Below the pieces are notes generated by a model. It ran no database searches. It was not told the origin of the DNA and saw only the letters and a program-made list of their open reading frames with translations. A stretch of DNA of 64,000 nt from Raineya sp964654605 (GTDB lineage: Bacteria; Bacteroidota; Bacteroidia; Cytophagales; Thermonemataceae): NCBI GenBank assembly GCA_964654605.1, contig CAZZLW010000046.1, forward strand, positions 67,850 to 131,849. Direction: 5' to 3'. Position 1 is the stretch's first letter, and each line of letters opens with the position of its first letter. Shown here one piece after another: positions 1 through 8,931 of this stretch. Position numbers and translations under genes: made by a program.

Positions 1-1594
1 CACTTTGGTAGTAGTTTCTTTCTGAAAGATTGATAGATTGTTGTTTTTTGGCAAGTTCGGCTTTGAGGGCTTGCCATTGCTGAAACTTCTTTTTCAGGTT
101 TTCGTCTTTGCTTTGCAAAATAGACTTCAAAAAAACGCGATTTTGGTTGAAGAGAAATCCTTTGGTATGCAAAAGCAGGTTGAATAGCAATTCGCCAAGC
201 ATTTTCATTTGCGGGTATTGTCTGCTTACGAAATAAGCATAGAGCAAAATATTTTCATTGAAAGTTTTGTAAAGAGCTTCTTTTTCTTTTTCGGTAAGAT
301 GTGCAAAATTACGTTTGATTTGCTCCTCAATTACCCAAGTACCATTTAGAAAAGAAACAGAGGCTAAATCGTTTTTATTTTGATACATTTCTGCCAAACC
401 CATATTGAAATTGAGATGTAAAAAGTAGATATGGTATTTGTCGTTGAGTACGGGAGTGGCTTTCAGAGCAAGGGAAAAGAGTTTTTCGGCTTCACTATAT
501 TTTTTAAGATACAAAGCAATAAAGCCCGCTAAATTCGCAGATTCAATATGTTTGAGGTGAGGTTGAGTGTAGTTTTCTTGAAAAAGATAATAAGCAGTTT
601 TGGCAAGTTTGAAAGCAGTTTCGGTACGACTGGGTTCGGTATAAAGCAAATAACGCGAAAGGGCTAAAAGTACATCAGCGTAAATAGCGTTATCTTCACT
701 GATTTCTTTCTGAAAAGTAAGGGCTTGGTGCAAATAATTAGCGGCTTTTTCTTTGGTATTGTCTTTGCTGATGCTATCTTTTTCGCTTATTACTTGTTTA
801 GCGTAAAATTCGCCCGCTTTTTTGAGTGCCAAAATGTATTCTTTGAGCTTTTTAGCAGGTTCGCCAACATTGATTTCATAGTAATTGATTAAACTTTCCA
901 GCTCTTTGATTTGCTTTTCGGGCAAGCCTTGCAAATCGTACATATCGGCAAGGGCTAAAATAATAGAGCCGTATATATTCGTTCTTACCAAATCGTGTCG
1001 TGTTTCTTTGGAAGCTACATTGAGGGCTTTTCGGTAATATTTTTCGGCACCAGCAAGGTCATTTTGGGCAAAATGTAAGTCTCCATAAGTTTTGTAAAGT
1101 GAAGCCACTGCAAAGAGGGTATCAATAATTACATTTTTTTTCAAATTTTCTGCTCGTACTTGGCTTACTTTTTGGTAAGTTCCGTCTAAATAGCCCTTTG
1201 CAGTTACAAAATCTCCTTTTAGTATCAAAACGTGAGCTAAATGGGAAGTGATGTACGCAAGTTCCATTAAAGTTCCACTATTTTTAGGGGCAGATTTGTT
1301 ATTGCTCAAAGCCAAAATGCCATCGCCATAGAATTTTGCAGATTTATTCAAATCGTAAGTTTGGTAATAACATTCCCCCAAATCAATCAGTACAATTGCA
1401 TATTCAAGACTTTCGGTGAGTTTTTGGGTTTCAAACCATTGTTTTGCTTTGAGTAGTGGCTCAATGGCTTTCAGATAGTCTGCTTTTTCAAAATGCGTTT
1501 CTATTTCATTTTTGTAACTACCCCAATTTTCGCGAGTAGCTTGTTGAGCAAAAAGCCAGCAAGGCAAAAGAAGAAAAATGACTAAAAATCGCAT
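1..1594 (-). CDS. Secreted TPR-repeat protein, probably TPR-CHAT, 3' part missing
   Basis: An open frame runs from an ATG at 1594 down to the left edge with no stop, so at least 531 residues are present and the C-terminus lies outside the window. The first 19 or so residues form a signal peptide ending FAQ, so the protein is exported. The rest is helical and TPR-like, with repeated pairs such as AEKYYRKALNVA and AANYLHQALTFQKE. The last visible segment (LLLHTKGFLFNQNRVF, then QSKDENLKKKFQQWQALK) resembles the linker that precedes a CHAT caspase-like peptidase domain in Bacteroidota TPR-CHAT proteins. The CHAT domain itself is not visible, so that part is inferred. The upstream region contains a heptamer array (1634-1747). 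Confidence 0.8.
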   Translation of the reverse strand, partial: MRFLVIFLLLPCWLFAQQATRENWGSYKNEIETHFEKADYLKAIEPLLKAKQWFETQKLTESLEYAIVLIDLGECYYQTYDLNKSAKFYGDGILALSNNKSAPKNSGTLMELAYITSHLAHVLILKGDFVTAKGYLDGTYQKVSQVRAENLKKNVIIDTLFAVASLYKTYGDLHFAQNDLAGAEKYYRKALNVASKETRHDLVRTNIYGSIILALADMYDLQGLPEKQIKELESLINYYEINVGEPAKKLKEYILALKKAGEFYAKQVISEKDSISKDNTKEKAANYLHQALTFQKEISEDNAIYADVLLALSRYLLYTEPSRTETAFKLAKTAYYLFQENYTQPHLKHIESANLAGFIALYLKKYSEAEKLFSLALKATPVLNDKYHIYFLHLNFNMGLAEMYQNKNDLASVSFLNGTWVIEEQIKRNFAHLTEKEKEALYKTFNENILLYAYFVSRQYPQMKMLGELLFNLLLHTKGFLFNQNRVFLKSILQSKDENLKKKFQQWQALKAELAKKQQSINLSERNYYQS

Positions 1595-1633
1595 AGTTTC
1601 AAGCGTTTAGAGAGTGAAATTGGCTAAAAAATA

Positions 1634-1747
1634 GGGTTTGGTAAGTTTGAAGTTAGAGGTTTGAAGTTTGAGGTTTGAACCTTGAACCTTGAACCTTTGA
1701 ACTTTAAACTTTAAACTTTGAACTTTGAACCTTTGAACTTTGAACTC
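1634..1747. repeat. Degenerate heptamer array, copy 1
   Basis: About 110 bp built from near-7-bp words. The left half uses AAGTTTGA and AGGTTTGA; the right half uses TTGAACC and TTTGAAC. The halves are partly complementary, so a long imperfect hairpin is possible. It fills most of the gap between the biotin carrier gene (stop at 1781) and the start of the TPR gene (1594). Similar arrays lie at 10635-10697 and 39361-39472. Confidence 0.75.
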
Positions 1748-1780
1748 ATACCCCCTAAAGCCTTTATCAAACATCAAAAG

Positions 1781-2290
1781 TTATGCAAACTCAATTAAAA
1801 CCTTGTTTTTTTCAACACTATCGCCTTTTTTGATGCAAATTGCCTTGATAGTAGCCTCAGCGGGGGCTTTGATGGCATTTTCCATTTTCATTGCTTCCAG
1901 AATAATAAGCACATCACCTTTAGCAACTTTCTGCCCTTCGCTCACACGCACATCTACAATGAGTCCGGGCATAGGAGCTTTGAGCTGTCCTACTTTCAAG
2001 CCACTGCTTTTTTGCATACCGAGCTTTTCCAAAAGCAAATCCATTTCGCTTTGTGCCGTAAATTCATATTTTTTCCCGTTGATTTTAAGCACAAAAGTTT
2101 TTTCGGAGTAGTCTGCCTTTACAATTTCCACAACAAAAGATTTGTTTTCATAAAGGCAATGAAAGGTATTTTCGTTGATAGGCACACTATCCCAAGCAAA
2201 AGGACTTTCATTCAAGAAAAATTTGCCTTCTTTGGCTTCTACAAAAAATTCTTTTTGTGAATTTGCATTATTTGACTTAACTTTGACCAT
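1781..2290 (-). CDS. Biotin carboxyl carrier protein (acyl-CoA carboxylase biotin subunit)
   Basis: A 169-residue protein whose last 70 residues form a biotinyl domain. The biotinylation motif EAMKMENAI places the modified lysine at residue 135, and the upstream APMPG motif is at 105-109. The protein would carry CO2 on biotin between a biotin carboxylase and a carboxyltransferase. The N-terminal 90 residues (FFLNESPFAWDSVPI onwards) resemble the front part of carrier subunits of propionyl- or acetyl-CoA carboxylases in Bacteroidota rather than the shorter AccB of fatty acid synthesis. No carboxylase or transferase partner lies in the window; it could lie elsewhere. The start at 2290 is the first ATG and diverges from the FtsB-like gene 22 bp away. 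Confidence 0.88.
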   Translation of the reverse strand: MVKVKSNNANSQKEFFVEAKEGKFFLNESPFAWDSVPINENTFHCLYENKSFVVEIVKADYSEKTFVLKINGKKYEFTAQSEMDLLLEKLGMQKSSGLKVGQLKAPMPGLIVDVRVSEGQKVAKGDVLIILEAMKMENAIKAPAEATIKAICIKKGDSVEKNKVLIEFA

Positions 2291-2312
2291 TGCTTTCTAA
2301 AAGTTTTTGGTG

Positions 2313-2636
2313 ATGAAAAAAATAATTGCTCAAATTGTAAAAAAAGCAAGAAAATTTCGTATTCCCAAATTTATGAAAAACTTTTACTTTGTAGCGATGA
2401 GTGTTTTTCTGATTTGGATGCTTTTCTTTGACACCAACGATTTGATAAGCCAGTATCGCTGGCGGAAAAAATATAAACGTCTTTTGCAAGAAAAAGCCTA
2501 TTACTTGGAACTGCAAAATACACTCAAACAAAACATCAAAGATTTTGGTGATAGAGAAAATTTTGAAAAATTTGCTCGCGAGAAACATCTTTTACAAAAG
2601 TCCAACGAAGATGTTTTTCTCATTGTAGAAGAGTAA
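2313..2636 (+). CDS. FtsB/DivIC-family septum formation initiator
   Basis: A small bitopic membrane protein of 107 residues. A basic N-terminus is followed by one membrane segment (FVAMSVFLIWMLFF), then the FDTNDLISQYRWRKKYKRL motif that is very characteristic of Bacteroidota FtsB/DivIC proteins, then a coiled coil (EKAYYLELQNTLKQNIKDFG) and the REKHLL sequence. Members bridge FtsL and FtsQ in the divisome. I chose the ATG at 2313. An upstream TTG/GTG would add two residues, and an internal ATG at 2373 would also give a plausible protein. Confidence 0.88.
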   Translation: MKKIIAQIVKKARKFRIPKFMKNFYFVAMSVFLIWMLFFDTNDLISQYRWRKKYKRLLQEKAYYLELQNTLKQNIKDFGDRENFEKFAREKHLLQKSNEDVFLIVEE

Positions 2637-2813
2637 AAGCAAGAAATAAATAGGATATTCTTTACAGAAAAATAAAATCTTGTGGATTGAAGCCTTAAAA
2701 CATTCCTTTCAAATTTTTCATAAACAAATAAAATGTAATTTTTCTTGGCGAAAGCGAAAAAAAATTGTAATTTGCAGGTCAAATTTGTTTTTGTGTTAAA
2801 ATCCTTATCAATT

Positions 2814-4922
2814 ATGCAAAATATTATTCGCTTTTTATTTGTTTTTTCTGCTGTGATTCTTGTTTCTTGTGGGGGCTTCAACAAAGCCTATAAACACTAC
2901 GAGGAGGGAGAATACCAAGATGCCATTGAAACGCTTAAAAAATTACAAGCTAAAAAACCTGATGACCCTTTGGTGAATTTTTATTTGGCTCAGTCTCTAC
3001 GCAAATCTAATCGCCTGCGTGAAGCAGAGGAGTATTATGCCAAAGTTTATAATAAAAAAATACCCAAAACCCACCACGAAGACCACGAAGACGATGCCAA
3101 ATTTTATTATGCCGTAGTGCTTGAAGAGAATGGTAAAGTAGAAGAAGCACTCAAACAATACGAAAACTACGCCAAAAAAGGTAAAAATAGGGCTTATGTA
3201 GCACGTGCCAAAAGAGAAGTTGAAAATTTGAAAAAGCGTGAGGAATTGGAGAAAATTCAAACTTTTTTTGAAGTAAAGCCTGTTGAAAATCTGAATACGA
3301 ATTTTGCTGAATTTGCTCCTGTCATCTATCAAGATAAACTTGTTTTGAGTGCTTCTCGTGATAAATCTCACGAATCGGATATTAACGGACAGAAAAATTT
3401 GGGTATTTATTATGTGCCTTTGCAAAGTTTGCAGTCGGGAGAGGCAAAAATGCAAGTTTTTGACCCCAATATTCATAAAGAAAACGTAAATGAAGGTACG
3501 CCTACATTCAGCCGTGACGGCAAAACGATGATTTTTGCTCGTGCCGCTTCCGTAAATCGCAAGAAAGGTCCGAAAAATATGAAATTGTATATTTCGGAGC
3601 TAGATAAAGACGGAAATTGGACTGAACCTCGTCTTTTGGAAGGAGTAAGCAGTGGCGATAACGAAAGCTATTACGGAAAGCCTACGGCAAAATCTGTTCC
3701 AAAAGCCTATGTTTGGGACGCTCAGCCCTTCCTTTCGGCTGATGGACAACGCTTGTATTTTGTTTCGGATAGAGAAGCTGATGATAAAGGTACAAAAAGC
3801 ATAGGCAGACACGATATTTTTGTTGCCGAAAAGAAAAAAGACGGCACTTGGGGCAATGTTCGCAATCTTGGCAAAGAAATCAATACCGAAGCTGATGAGT
3901 ATTTCCCCTATGTAGCCCCTGACGGCAGGCTTTATTTTGCCTCTGACGGACACCCCAGCCTTGGCGGTTTGGATATTTTCGTAGCAGAGCGTAAAGAGGG
4001 AAAAATCACCGTAGAAAACTTAGGCAAACCTATCAATTCTGCTTTTGATGACTTTGGCATAATGTTTATCAACGACAGAGAGGGCTATTTCAGTTCCAAT
4101 CGTGCCGAAGGCAAAGGTGATGATGATATTTTCTATTTCATTGATAAAAATCCAGGCAAACGTACTGTGAATTACTTTGTGAAGTTCAAAACGATTGGTG
4201 TGAAAAAAGACGAAACAGAAATCCCTCTTGCCAATGCTCACGTGAAAATTTTAGATGATAACGATAAAGTAATTCAAGAGTTCTTTACCAACGATAAAGC
4301 AGAAACAGAAACTATCCCTGTAAAAGATGATAGACTTGCTTTCAAGGTGGTAGCTGATGTTTCTCATCAGAAAAAACCTTTCCTTGCGGCTCGTAACGAT
4401 TTTGCTCTTGTGAAAATTCCTGAAAAATATTTGCCTCCCAAACCTGTGATTGATACAACTTTTGTCTATGAGCTAAAACTTCAAGAGTATGATGACAAGA
4501 CCAAATTCACTCTGAATATCCTTTACGACTTTAACAAATGGAATATTCGCCCCGATGCGGCTAAAATTCTTGATGAGTTTATTGTATTCTTGAAAGATAA
4601 CCCCAATGTGAAAATTGAATTAGGTTCACACACAGATGCAGTGGGTAATTTTGAAGATAATGACCTTCTTTCCAAACGCAGAGCTGAATCGGCTGTAGAG
4701 TATATCGTAACCAAAGGTGGCTTTGATAAAGAACGTATCGTACCACAAGGTTATGGAGAGTATGTGCCAAGAGTGGTTACCAAAGAACTTGCTGAGCAAT
4801 ACGATTTCTTGAAAGAAGGTGATGTGCTTGATGAAGCGTTTATCAACAAATTCAAAGATAAGAAAACCCGAGACCTTTTACATCAACTCAACCGCCGAAC
4901 CGAAATTCGCATTTTGCGATAA
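2814..4922 (+). CDS. porE: PorE-like type IX secretion lipoprotein (TPR, PD40 propeller, OmpA-like)
   Basis: A 702-residue lipoprotein with the domain order described for PorE of the type IX secretion system. A lipoprotein signal has its lipidated cysteine at about residue 19 (LVSCGG). TPR-like helices follow at about 20-150. A set of PD40/WD40-like blades comes next (FSRDGKTMIFA, LSADGQRLYFVSDRE, VAPDGRLYFASDG). A short regulatory beta domain lies near 460-540, and the C-terminus is an OmpA-like peptidoglycan-binding domain (SHTDAVGNFEDNDLLSKRRA). PorE anchors the secretion machinery to peptidoglycan. The start is set at ATG 2814 because it gives a proper lipoprotein signal; an upstream TTG extension would bury it. 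A terminator follows. The exact name is inferred from architecture, since OmpA/PD40 paralogues are common in this phylum. Confidence 0.85.
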   Translation: MQNIIRFLFVFSAVILVSCGGFNKAYKHYEEGEYQDAIETLKKLQAKKPDDPLVNFYLAQSLRKSNRLREAEEYYAKVYNKKIPKTHHEDHEDDAKFYYAVVLEENGKVEEALKQYENYAKKGKNRAYVARAKREVENLKKREELEKIQTFFEVKPVENLNTNFAEFAPVIYQDKLVLSASRDKSHESDINGQKNLGIYYVPLQSLQSGEAKMQVFDPNIHKENVNEGTPTFSRDGKTMIFARAASVNRKKGPKNMKLYISELDKDGNWTEPRLLEGVSSGDNESYYGKPTAKSVPKAYVWDAQPFLSADGQRLYFVSDREADDKGTKSIGRHDIFVAEKKKDGTWGNVRNLGKEINTEADEYFPYVAPDGRLYFASDGHPSLGGLDIFVAERKEGKITVENLGKPINSAFDDFGIMFINDREGYFSSNRAEGKGDDDIFYFIDKNPGKRTVNYFVKFKTIGVKKDETEIPLANAHVKILDDNDKVIQEFFTNDKAETETIPVKDDRLAFKVVADVSHQKKPFLAARNDFALVKIPEKYLPPKPVIDTTFVYELKLQEYDDKTKFTLNILYDFNKWNIRPDAAKILDEFIVFLKDNPNVKIELGSHTDAVGNFEDNDLLSKRRAESAVEYIVTKGGFDKERIVPQGYGEYVPRVVTKELAEQYDFLKEGDVLDEAFINKFKDKKTRDLLHQLNRRTEIRILR

Positions 4923-4953
4923 GAAGGTTCACAAAATTCCTTGGCGGATTTTT

Positions 4954-4987
4954 AGGGGCATAATATCTTATTGTGCCTCTTTTTTTT
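4954..4987 (+). terminator. Rho-independent terminator after the PorE-like gene
   Basis: AGGGGCATAAT pairs with ATTGTGCCTCT through about 11 bp with wobble pairs, followed by a run of eight T. It lies 31 bp after the stop codon at 4922. Confidence 0.8.
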
Positions 4988-5052
4988 GAGTAATTAATCA
5001 GGCAACCTATCATTGCAAAAGGAAAACACTTTAACAACTTTTTAAACTTTTG

Positions 5053-5082
5053 AATTCTGTAAATCTTGTAAATCCTGGTAAA
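5053..5082. repeat. Short dispersed repeat of the TTTACAGGATTTACAAG type
   Basis: On the minus strand this reads TTTACCAGGATTTACAAG followed by ATTTACAGAATT. A near match lies at 59717-59749 on the plus strand. Both sit just upstream of a gene start (cinA and ahcY). Word-like repeats of this kind occur between genes in other Bacteroidota genomes. Confidence 0.5.
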
Positions 5083-5093
5083 ATTTTCCCACT

Positions 5094-6344
5094 ATGATAA
5101 AAGCTGAAATTCTAAATATTGGAGATGAGATTTTATACGGACAAATTACCAACACCAATGCCCAATGGATGAGTGCCGAATTGGATAAAATTGGCATTCG
5201 GGTAATTAGGCATAGCGTAGTAAGCGATACCGAAGAAGCTATTTTGGAAGGCTTGCAAGAAGCTGAAAAGCGAGCTGATGTAATTCTGACAACAGGGGGC
5301 TTGGGACCTACCAAAGACGATATTACTAAGAAAACCCTTTGTAAGTTTTTTGGCGTAGAACTGATACGCCACCCTGAGGCTTTGCGTGCTGTTACACATT
5401 TTTTTGAAAGTCGAGGCAGAGAAATGTTGGAAATCAATCGTCAGCAAGCCGATTTGCCTGCCAATGCTGTTTATATTCCTAATCTCAAAGGAACTGCCCC
5501 AGGTATGTGGTTTGAAAGAAACAGAAAAATTTTTGTTTCAATGCCGGGAGTACCTCACGAAATGCAGTTTATTATGCAAAGCTACGTGCTTGAAAACCTA
5601 CAAAAGTTTTTTCAAACGCCCAGCATTGTGCATAAAATGATAAAAACCGTAGGCATTGGCGAAAGCTATTTGGCTCGTGAAATTGAAACTTGGGAGAATA
5701 ACCTTCCCGAAAACCTAAAACTTGCTTATTTGCCTTCTTTTGGAATGGTACGGCTTAGAATTACAGGCTTTGGATATGATAAAGAGGCTGTTCGCAGGCA
5801 AATTGAGCAGGAAGTAGAGAAAGTTTTGCCACTCATTGATAAGTATGTTTATGGATTTGATGAAGATGATTTAGCAATGGCTGTGGGTAGGCTTTTGGTT
5901 CAAAACAAAAAGACACTTGCTATTGCCGAAAGCTGTACTGGGGGCTATTTGGCACATTGTTTCACACAGCACGCTGGTAGTTCGGAGTATCTGAAAGGGG
6001 CATTGGTGGCATATAGCAACGAATTAAAAATCAATGTTTTAGGTGTAAAAAAAGAAACTATTGAGGAGTTTGGAGCGGTGAGTGAGCAGACCGTCTTGGA
6101 AATGGCAAGCAATATCCGAAAGCTATGTAATGCAGATATTGGCATTGCAACTAGCGGTATTGCAGGACCCGGAGGAGCTACCCCCACCAAACCCGTGGGT
6201 ACGATTTGGGTTGCTTATGCAGATGAAAAAGGAGCTTCAGCCAAGTTGTATCAGTTAGGAAACGATAGAATGGTCAATATTCAGGTAACTGCCAATTTGC
6301 TCATAGATTGGCTTCGCCGAAAGCAGGGGGTAAGAGCCAAATAG
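5094..6344 (+). CDS. cinA: CinA-family nicotinamide-nucleotide amidohydrolase / damage-inducible protein
   Basis: A 416-residue two-domain protein of full family length. Residues about 4-170 form the molybdopterin-binding-like COG1058 domain (EILNIGDEILYGQ, TTGGLGPTKDD, MPGVPHEM). Residues about 255-410 form the CinA amidohydrolase domain (IAESCTGGYLA, TSGIAGPGG, KPVGTIWVAY). The C-terminal domain deamidates nicotinamide mononucleotide to nicotinate mononucleotide, recycling pyridine nucleotides. The N-terminal domain is associated with ADP-ribose pyrophosphatase activity in characterised members. It stands alone between terminators and the acpP promoter region. Confidence 0.95.
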   Translation: MIKAEILNIGDEILYGQITNTNAQWMSAELDKIGIRVIRHSVVSDTEEAILEGLQEAEKRADVILTTGGLGPTKDDITKKTLCKFFGVELIRHPEALRAVTHFFESRGREMLEINRQQADLPANAVYIPNLKGTAPGMWFERNRKIFVSMPGVPHEMQFIMQSYVLENLQKFFQTPSIVHKMIKTVGIGESYLAREIETWENNLPENLKLAYLPSFGMVRLRITGFGYDKEAVRRQIEQEVEKVLPLIDKYVYGFDEDDLAMAVGRLLVQNKKTLAIAESCTGGYLAHCFTQHAGSSEYLKGALVAYSNELKINVLGVKKETIEEFGAVSEQTVLEMASNIRKLCNADIGIATSGIAGPGGATPTKPVGTIWVAYADEKGASAKLYQLGNDRMVNIQVTANLLIDWLRRKQGVRAK

Positions 6345-6468
6345 CATATGGGGATAGCAAGCATACCTTTCAAAATTGGTGTATATCCAAAAATTTTTCA
6401 ATTTTTTTTGGCAAATTTTTCAAAAATTGTATTTATTTGCGTTCTGTTAAACCAAAACTGAATTAGAG

Positions 6469-6705
6469 ATGTCTACTATTGCAGAAAAAGTAAAAAGCAT
6501 TATCGTAGAAAAATTGGGTGTAGAACCTTCTGAGGTTACCCCTGAGGCAAGTTTTACAAACGACTTGGGAGCTGACTCCCTCGACCAAGTAGAACTCATT
6601 ATGGAATTTGAAAAAGAGTTTAACGTTTCTATTCCTGACGACCAAGCCGAAACTATCAGTACGGTAGGACAGGCAATTGCTTATCTGGAAGCAAACGTAA
6701 AATAA
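6469..6705 (+). CDS. acpP: Acyl carrier protein
   Basis: A 78-residue acidic protein with the phosphopantetheine attachment motif ADSLD, serine at residue 37, and the standard four-helix ACP pattern (LGADSLDQVELIMEFEKEF). It carries growing acyl chains in fatty acid synthesis. It is followed after 24 bp by fabF and then rnc, a conserved cluster order. The AT-rich 124-bp upstream gap holds the probable promoter. Confidence 0.97.
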   Translation: MSTIAEKVKSIIVEKLGVEPSEVTPEASFTNDLGADSLDQVELIMEFEKEFNVSIPDDQAETISTVGQAIAYLEANVK

Positions 6706-6729
6706 TCTTCTAACCAAAAATCCAACTCA

Positions 6730-7983
6730 ATGAACCCAAAAAGAGTGGTAATTACAGGGTTGGGAGCAGTAACGCCCATTGGAAATACAGTTGCCGAATA
6801 TTGGGAAGGGCTTTCCAAAGGTGTGAGCGGTGCCGCTCCCATTACCCGTTTTGATGCCTCCAAGTTCAAAACTCGCTTTGCTTGCGAAGTAAAAAATTTT
6901 GATGTCAAACTCTACATAGAACACAAAGAAGCCCGTAAAATGGACTTGTTTCAGCACTATGCTATTGCCGTTGCTGAACAAGCTATCCAAGATGCAGGTT
7001 TTGACTTACAAAGCCTTGATAAACGCCGTGTAGGTGTGATATGGGGTTCGGGGATAGGCGGATTGCGGTCTTTGCAAATGGAAGTGGTTGATTTTGCCAA
7101 AGGCGATGGTACCCCTCGCTTCAATCCCTTCTTTATTCCTAAAATGATTGCCGACCTTGCTCCCGGGCATATTTCTATTAAGTACGGCTTCTTAGGACCC
7201 AACTACACTACGGTTTCGGCTTGTGCTTCTGCCAATAATGCTATTATTGATGCCTTTAATTATATCCGTTGGGGAAAAGCAAATGTTATTCTTACAGGTG
7301 GCTCGGAAGCCGCTGTTACCGAAGCAGGTATCGGCGGGTTCAATGCCAATAAAGCTCTTTCCGAACGCAATGATAGCCCCGAAACTGCCTCTCGTCCTTA
7401 CGATAAAGATAGAGATGGCTTTGTGCTTGGTGAAGGAGGAGCTTGCCTCATTTTGGAAGAGTACGAACACGCCAAGAAACGCGGTGCCAAAATCTATGCC
7501 GAAGTAGTAGGAGCTGGCTTTTCTTCCGATGCCTACCATATTACAGCTCCACACCCCGAAGGCTTGGGCGTAATTTATTGTATGCAAGATGCTCTTGATG
7601 ATGCAGGTATCAGTCCTGATAAAATTGACTACATCAACACCCACGGTACTTCTACACCCATTGGCGACCCACAAGAAATTAAAGCCATTCAGGAAGTTTT
7701 CGGCGAACACGCCTACAAACTCAACATCAGCTCTACCAAGTCAATGACAGGGCATTTGTTGGGGGCTACAGGTGCCGTAGAAGCCCTTGCTTGCGTTTTA
7801 GCTATACAGCATCAGGTTGTGCCACCTACTATCAACCTTTTTGAAATAGACGAGGTGCTGGATAAAAGACTCAACTTTACACCCAATAAAGCCCAAGAAC
7901 GTAAAATTACTTATGCTTTGAGCAATGATTTTGGCTTTGGTGGGCATAATACTACGATTATTTTCAAGAAATTTGAAGAGTAA
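6730..7983 (+). CDS. fabF: 3-oxoacyl-ACP synthase II
   Basis: A 417-residue condensing enzyme of normal FabF length. The catalytic Cys-His-His set is visible: the nucleophile cysteine in VSACASANNAI, the first histidine in NTHGTSTPIGDP and the second in KSMTGHLLGA. The C-terminal NDFGFGGHN motif is also present. It condenses malonyl-ACP with acyl-ACP during chain elongation. It lies in an operon with acpP upstream and rnc 8 bp downstream. Confidence 0.97.
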   Translation: MNPKRVVITGLGAVTPIGNTVAEYWEGLSKGVSGAAPITRFDASKFKTRFACEVKNFDVKLYIEHKEARKMDLFQHYAIAVAEQAIQDAGFDLQSLDKRRVGVIWGSGIGGLRSLQMEVVDFAKGDGTPRFNPFFIPKMIADLAPGHISIKYGFLGPNYTTVSACASANNAIIDAFNYIRWGKANVILTGGSEAAVTEAGIGGFNANKALSERNDSPETASRPYDKDRDGFVLGEGGACLILEEYEHAKKRGAKIYAEVVGAGFSSDAYHITAPHPEGLGVIYCMQDALDDAGISPDKIDYINTHGTSTPIGDPQEIKAIQEVFGEHAYKLNISSTKSMTGHLLGATGAVEALACVLAIQHQVVPPTINLFEIDEVLDKRLNFTPNKAQERKITYALSNDFGFGGHNTTIIFKKFEE

Positions 7984-7991
7984 TTGCTCCG

Positions 7992-8738
7992 ATGCTTTGG
8001 CTCAAGCACCTTCAAGCGTTTTTTAGGAAGTATTCACCCCAAGAGCAAAGGCTTATTTCTTTTGTGAAAAACATCACAGGAAGTAAGCCTTTGAACTTAT
8101 CTTTGTACCGATTGGCTCTGATACATAGTTCGGTAGCGATACAAACGCCTAATCAAAATTTTCGCCTTTCCAACGAACGCTTGGAGTATTTGGGAGATGC
8201 CGTTTTGGGCTTGATTATCGCAGAATACCTTTACAAAAAATTTCCCTACAAAGATGAGGGCTTTCTGACTGAAATTCGCTCTCGGATTGTCAATCGTGAA
8301 AGTTTGAACCAACTGGCTCACAAAATAGGCTTGACCGAGCTTATAGAATACGAAACTTCTATTCAAATTCGTGGCAATCAGTCTATTGCAGGCGATGCTA
8401 TGGAGGCATTTATTGGGGCGGTGTATTTGGATAAGGGTTTTGCTTTTTGTAGAATTTTTGTGCTGAAACGTCTTTTACAGGCTCATTTGGATTTAGATAA
8501 AATCATACAAACCAATCTCAACTACAAAAGTCTGCTGATTGAGTATGCCCAAAAAAACGGCAAAAATGTAGAGTTTGTACTTGTTGAAGAGAAAAATTAT
8601 CGGAATACTACTACTTTCACTGTGGAGGTTCGTCTGAATGGCAAAGGCATTTCACAAGGAATGGGACAAAACAAGAAAAAAGCTGAACAAGCCGCCGCCG
8701 AAAAAGCACTGCAAGCTCTGAATGTTCCCTTGAAATAA
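7992..8738 (+). CDS. rnc: Ribonuclease III
   Basis: A 248-residue protein with the RNase III signature ERLEYLGDAVLG near residue 57, the second acidic cluster GDAMEAFIGAVYLD, and a C-terminal double-stranded RNA-binding domain (NYKSLLIEYAQKNGK to KKAEQAAAEKAL). It cleaves double-stranded RNA in rRNA and mRNA processing. It is the last gene of the acpP-fabF-rnc cluster. A copy of the 145-bp dispersed element begins 39 bp after its stop. Confidence 0.96.
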   Translation: MLWLKHLQAFFRKYSPQEQRLISFVKNITGSKPLNLSLYRLALIHSSVAIQTPNQNFRLSNERLEYLGDAVLGLIIAEYLYKKFPYKDEGFLTEIRSRIVNRESLNQLAHKIGLTELIEYETSIQIRGNQSIAGDAMEAFIGAVYLDKGFAFCRIFVLKRLLQAHLDLDKIIQTNLNYKSLLIEYAQKNGKNVEFVLVEEKNYRNTTTFTVEVRLNGKGISQGMGQNKKKAEQAAAEKALQALNVPLK

Positions 8739-8777
8739 TTTCTTGCTTCTAATACAAGAGCCAAAAGATTTTATTTT

Positions 8778-8923
8778 GTGATTATTTACGTTCAAGAAGT
8801 TCAAAGTTTGATGTTCAAGTCTTTCAGGGCTTTATCTCTCACTTTTTCTATCTATTTTCTCAAATCCTATTCCTGCATCTTGTTTCCTGTTTCCTTATTT
8901 CAAACTATACCCTAAACAATTAC
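8778..8923 (+). repeat. Dispersed 3'-end element, copy A (full length)
   Basis: About 146 bp with end sequences GTGATTATTTACG and (reverse-complemented) GTAATTGTTTAGG. It contains a shared core (GTTCAAGAAGTTCAA, GTTTGATGTTCAAG), a hairpin around TCTTTCAGGGCTTT and a pyrimidine-rich TTCCTGCATCTTGTTTCCTG block. Copies B (14311-14453) and C (30803-30947) match over the whole length at roughly 80% by eye. It lies between the convergent genes rnc and 8932-10017, and its right end is 8 bp from the stop of the latter. Confidence 0.85.
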
Positions 8924-8931
8924 TATATTTT

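Noticed and set aside
1634..1747. Heptamer array as a CRISPR array
   Set aside because: Units are about 7 bp and degenerate with no unique spacers, and no cas genes are present.
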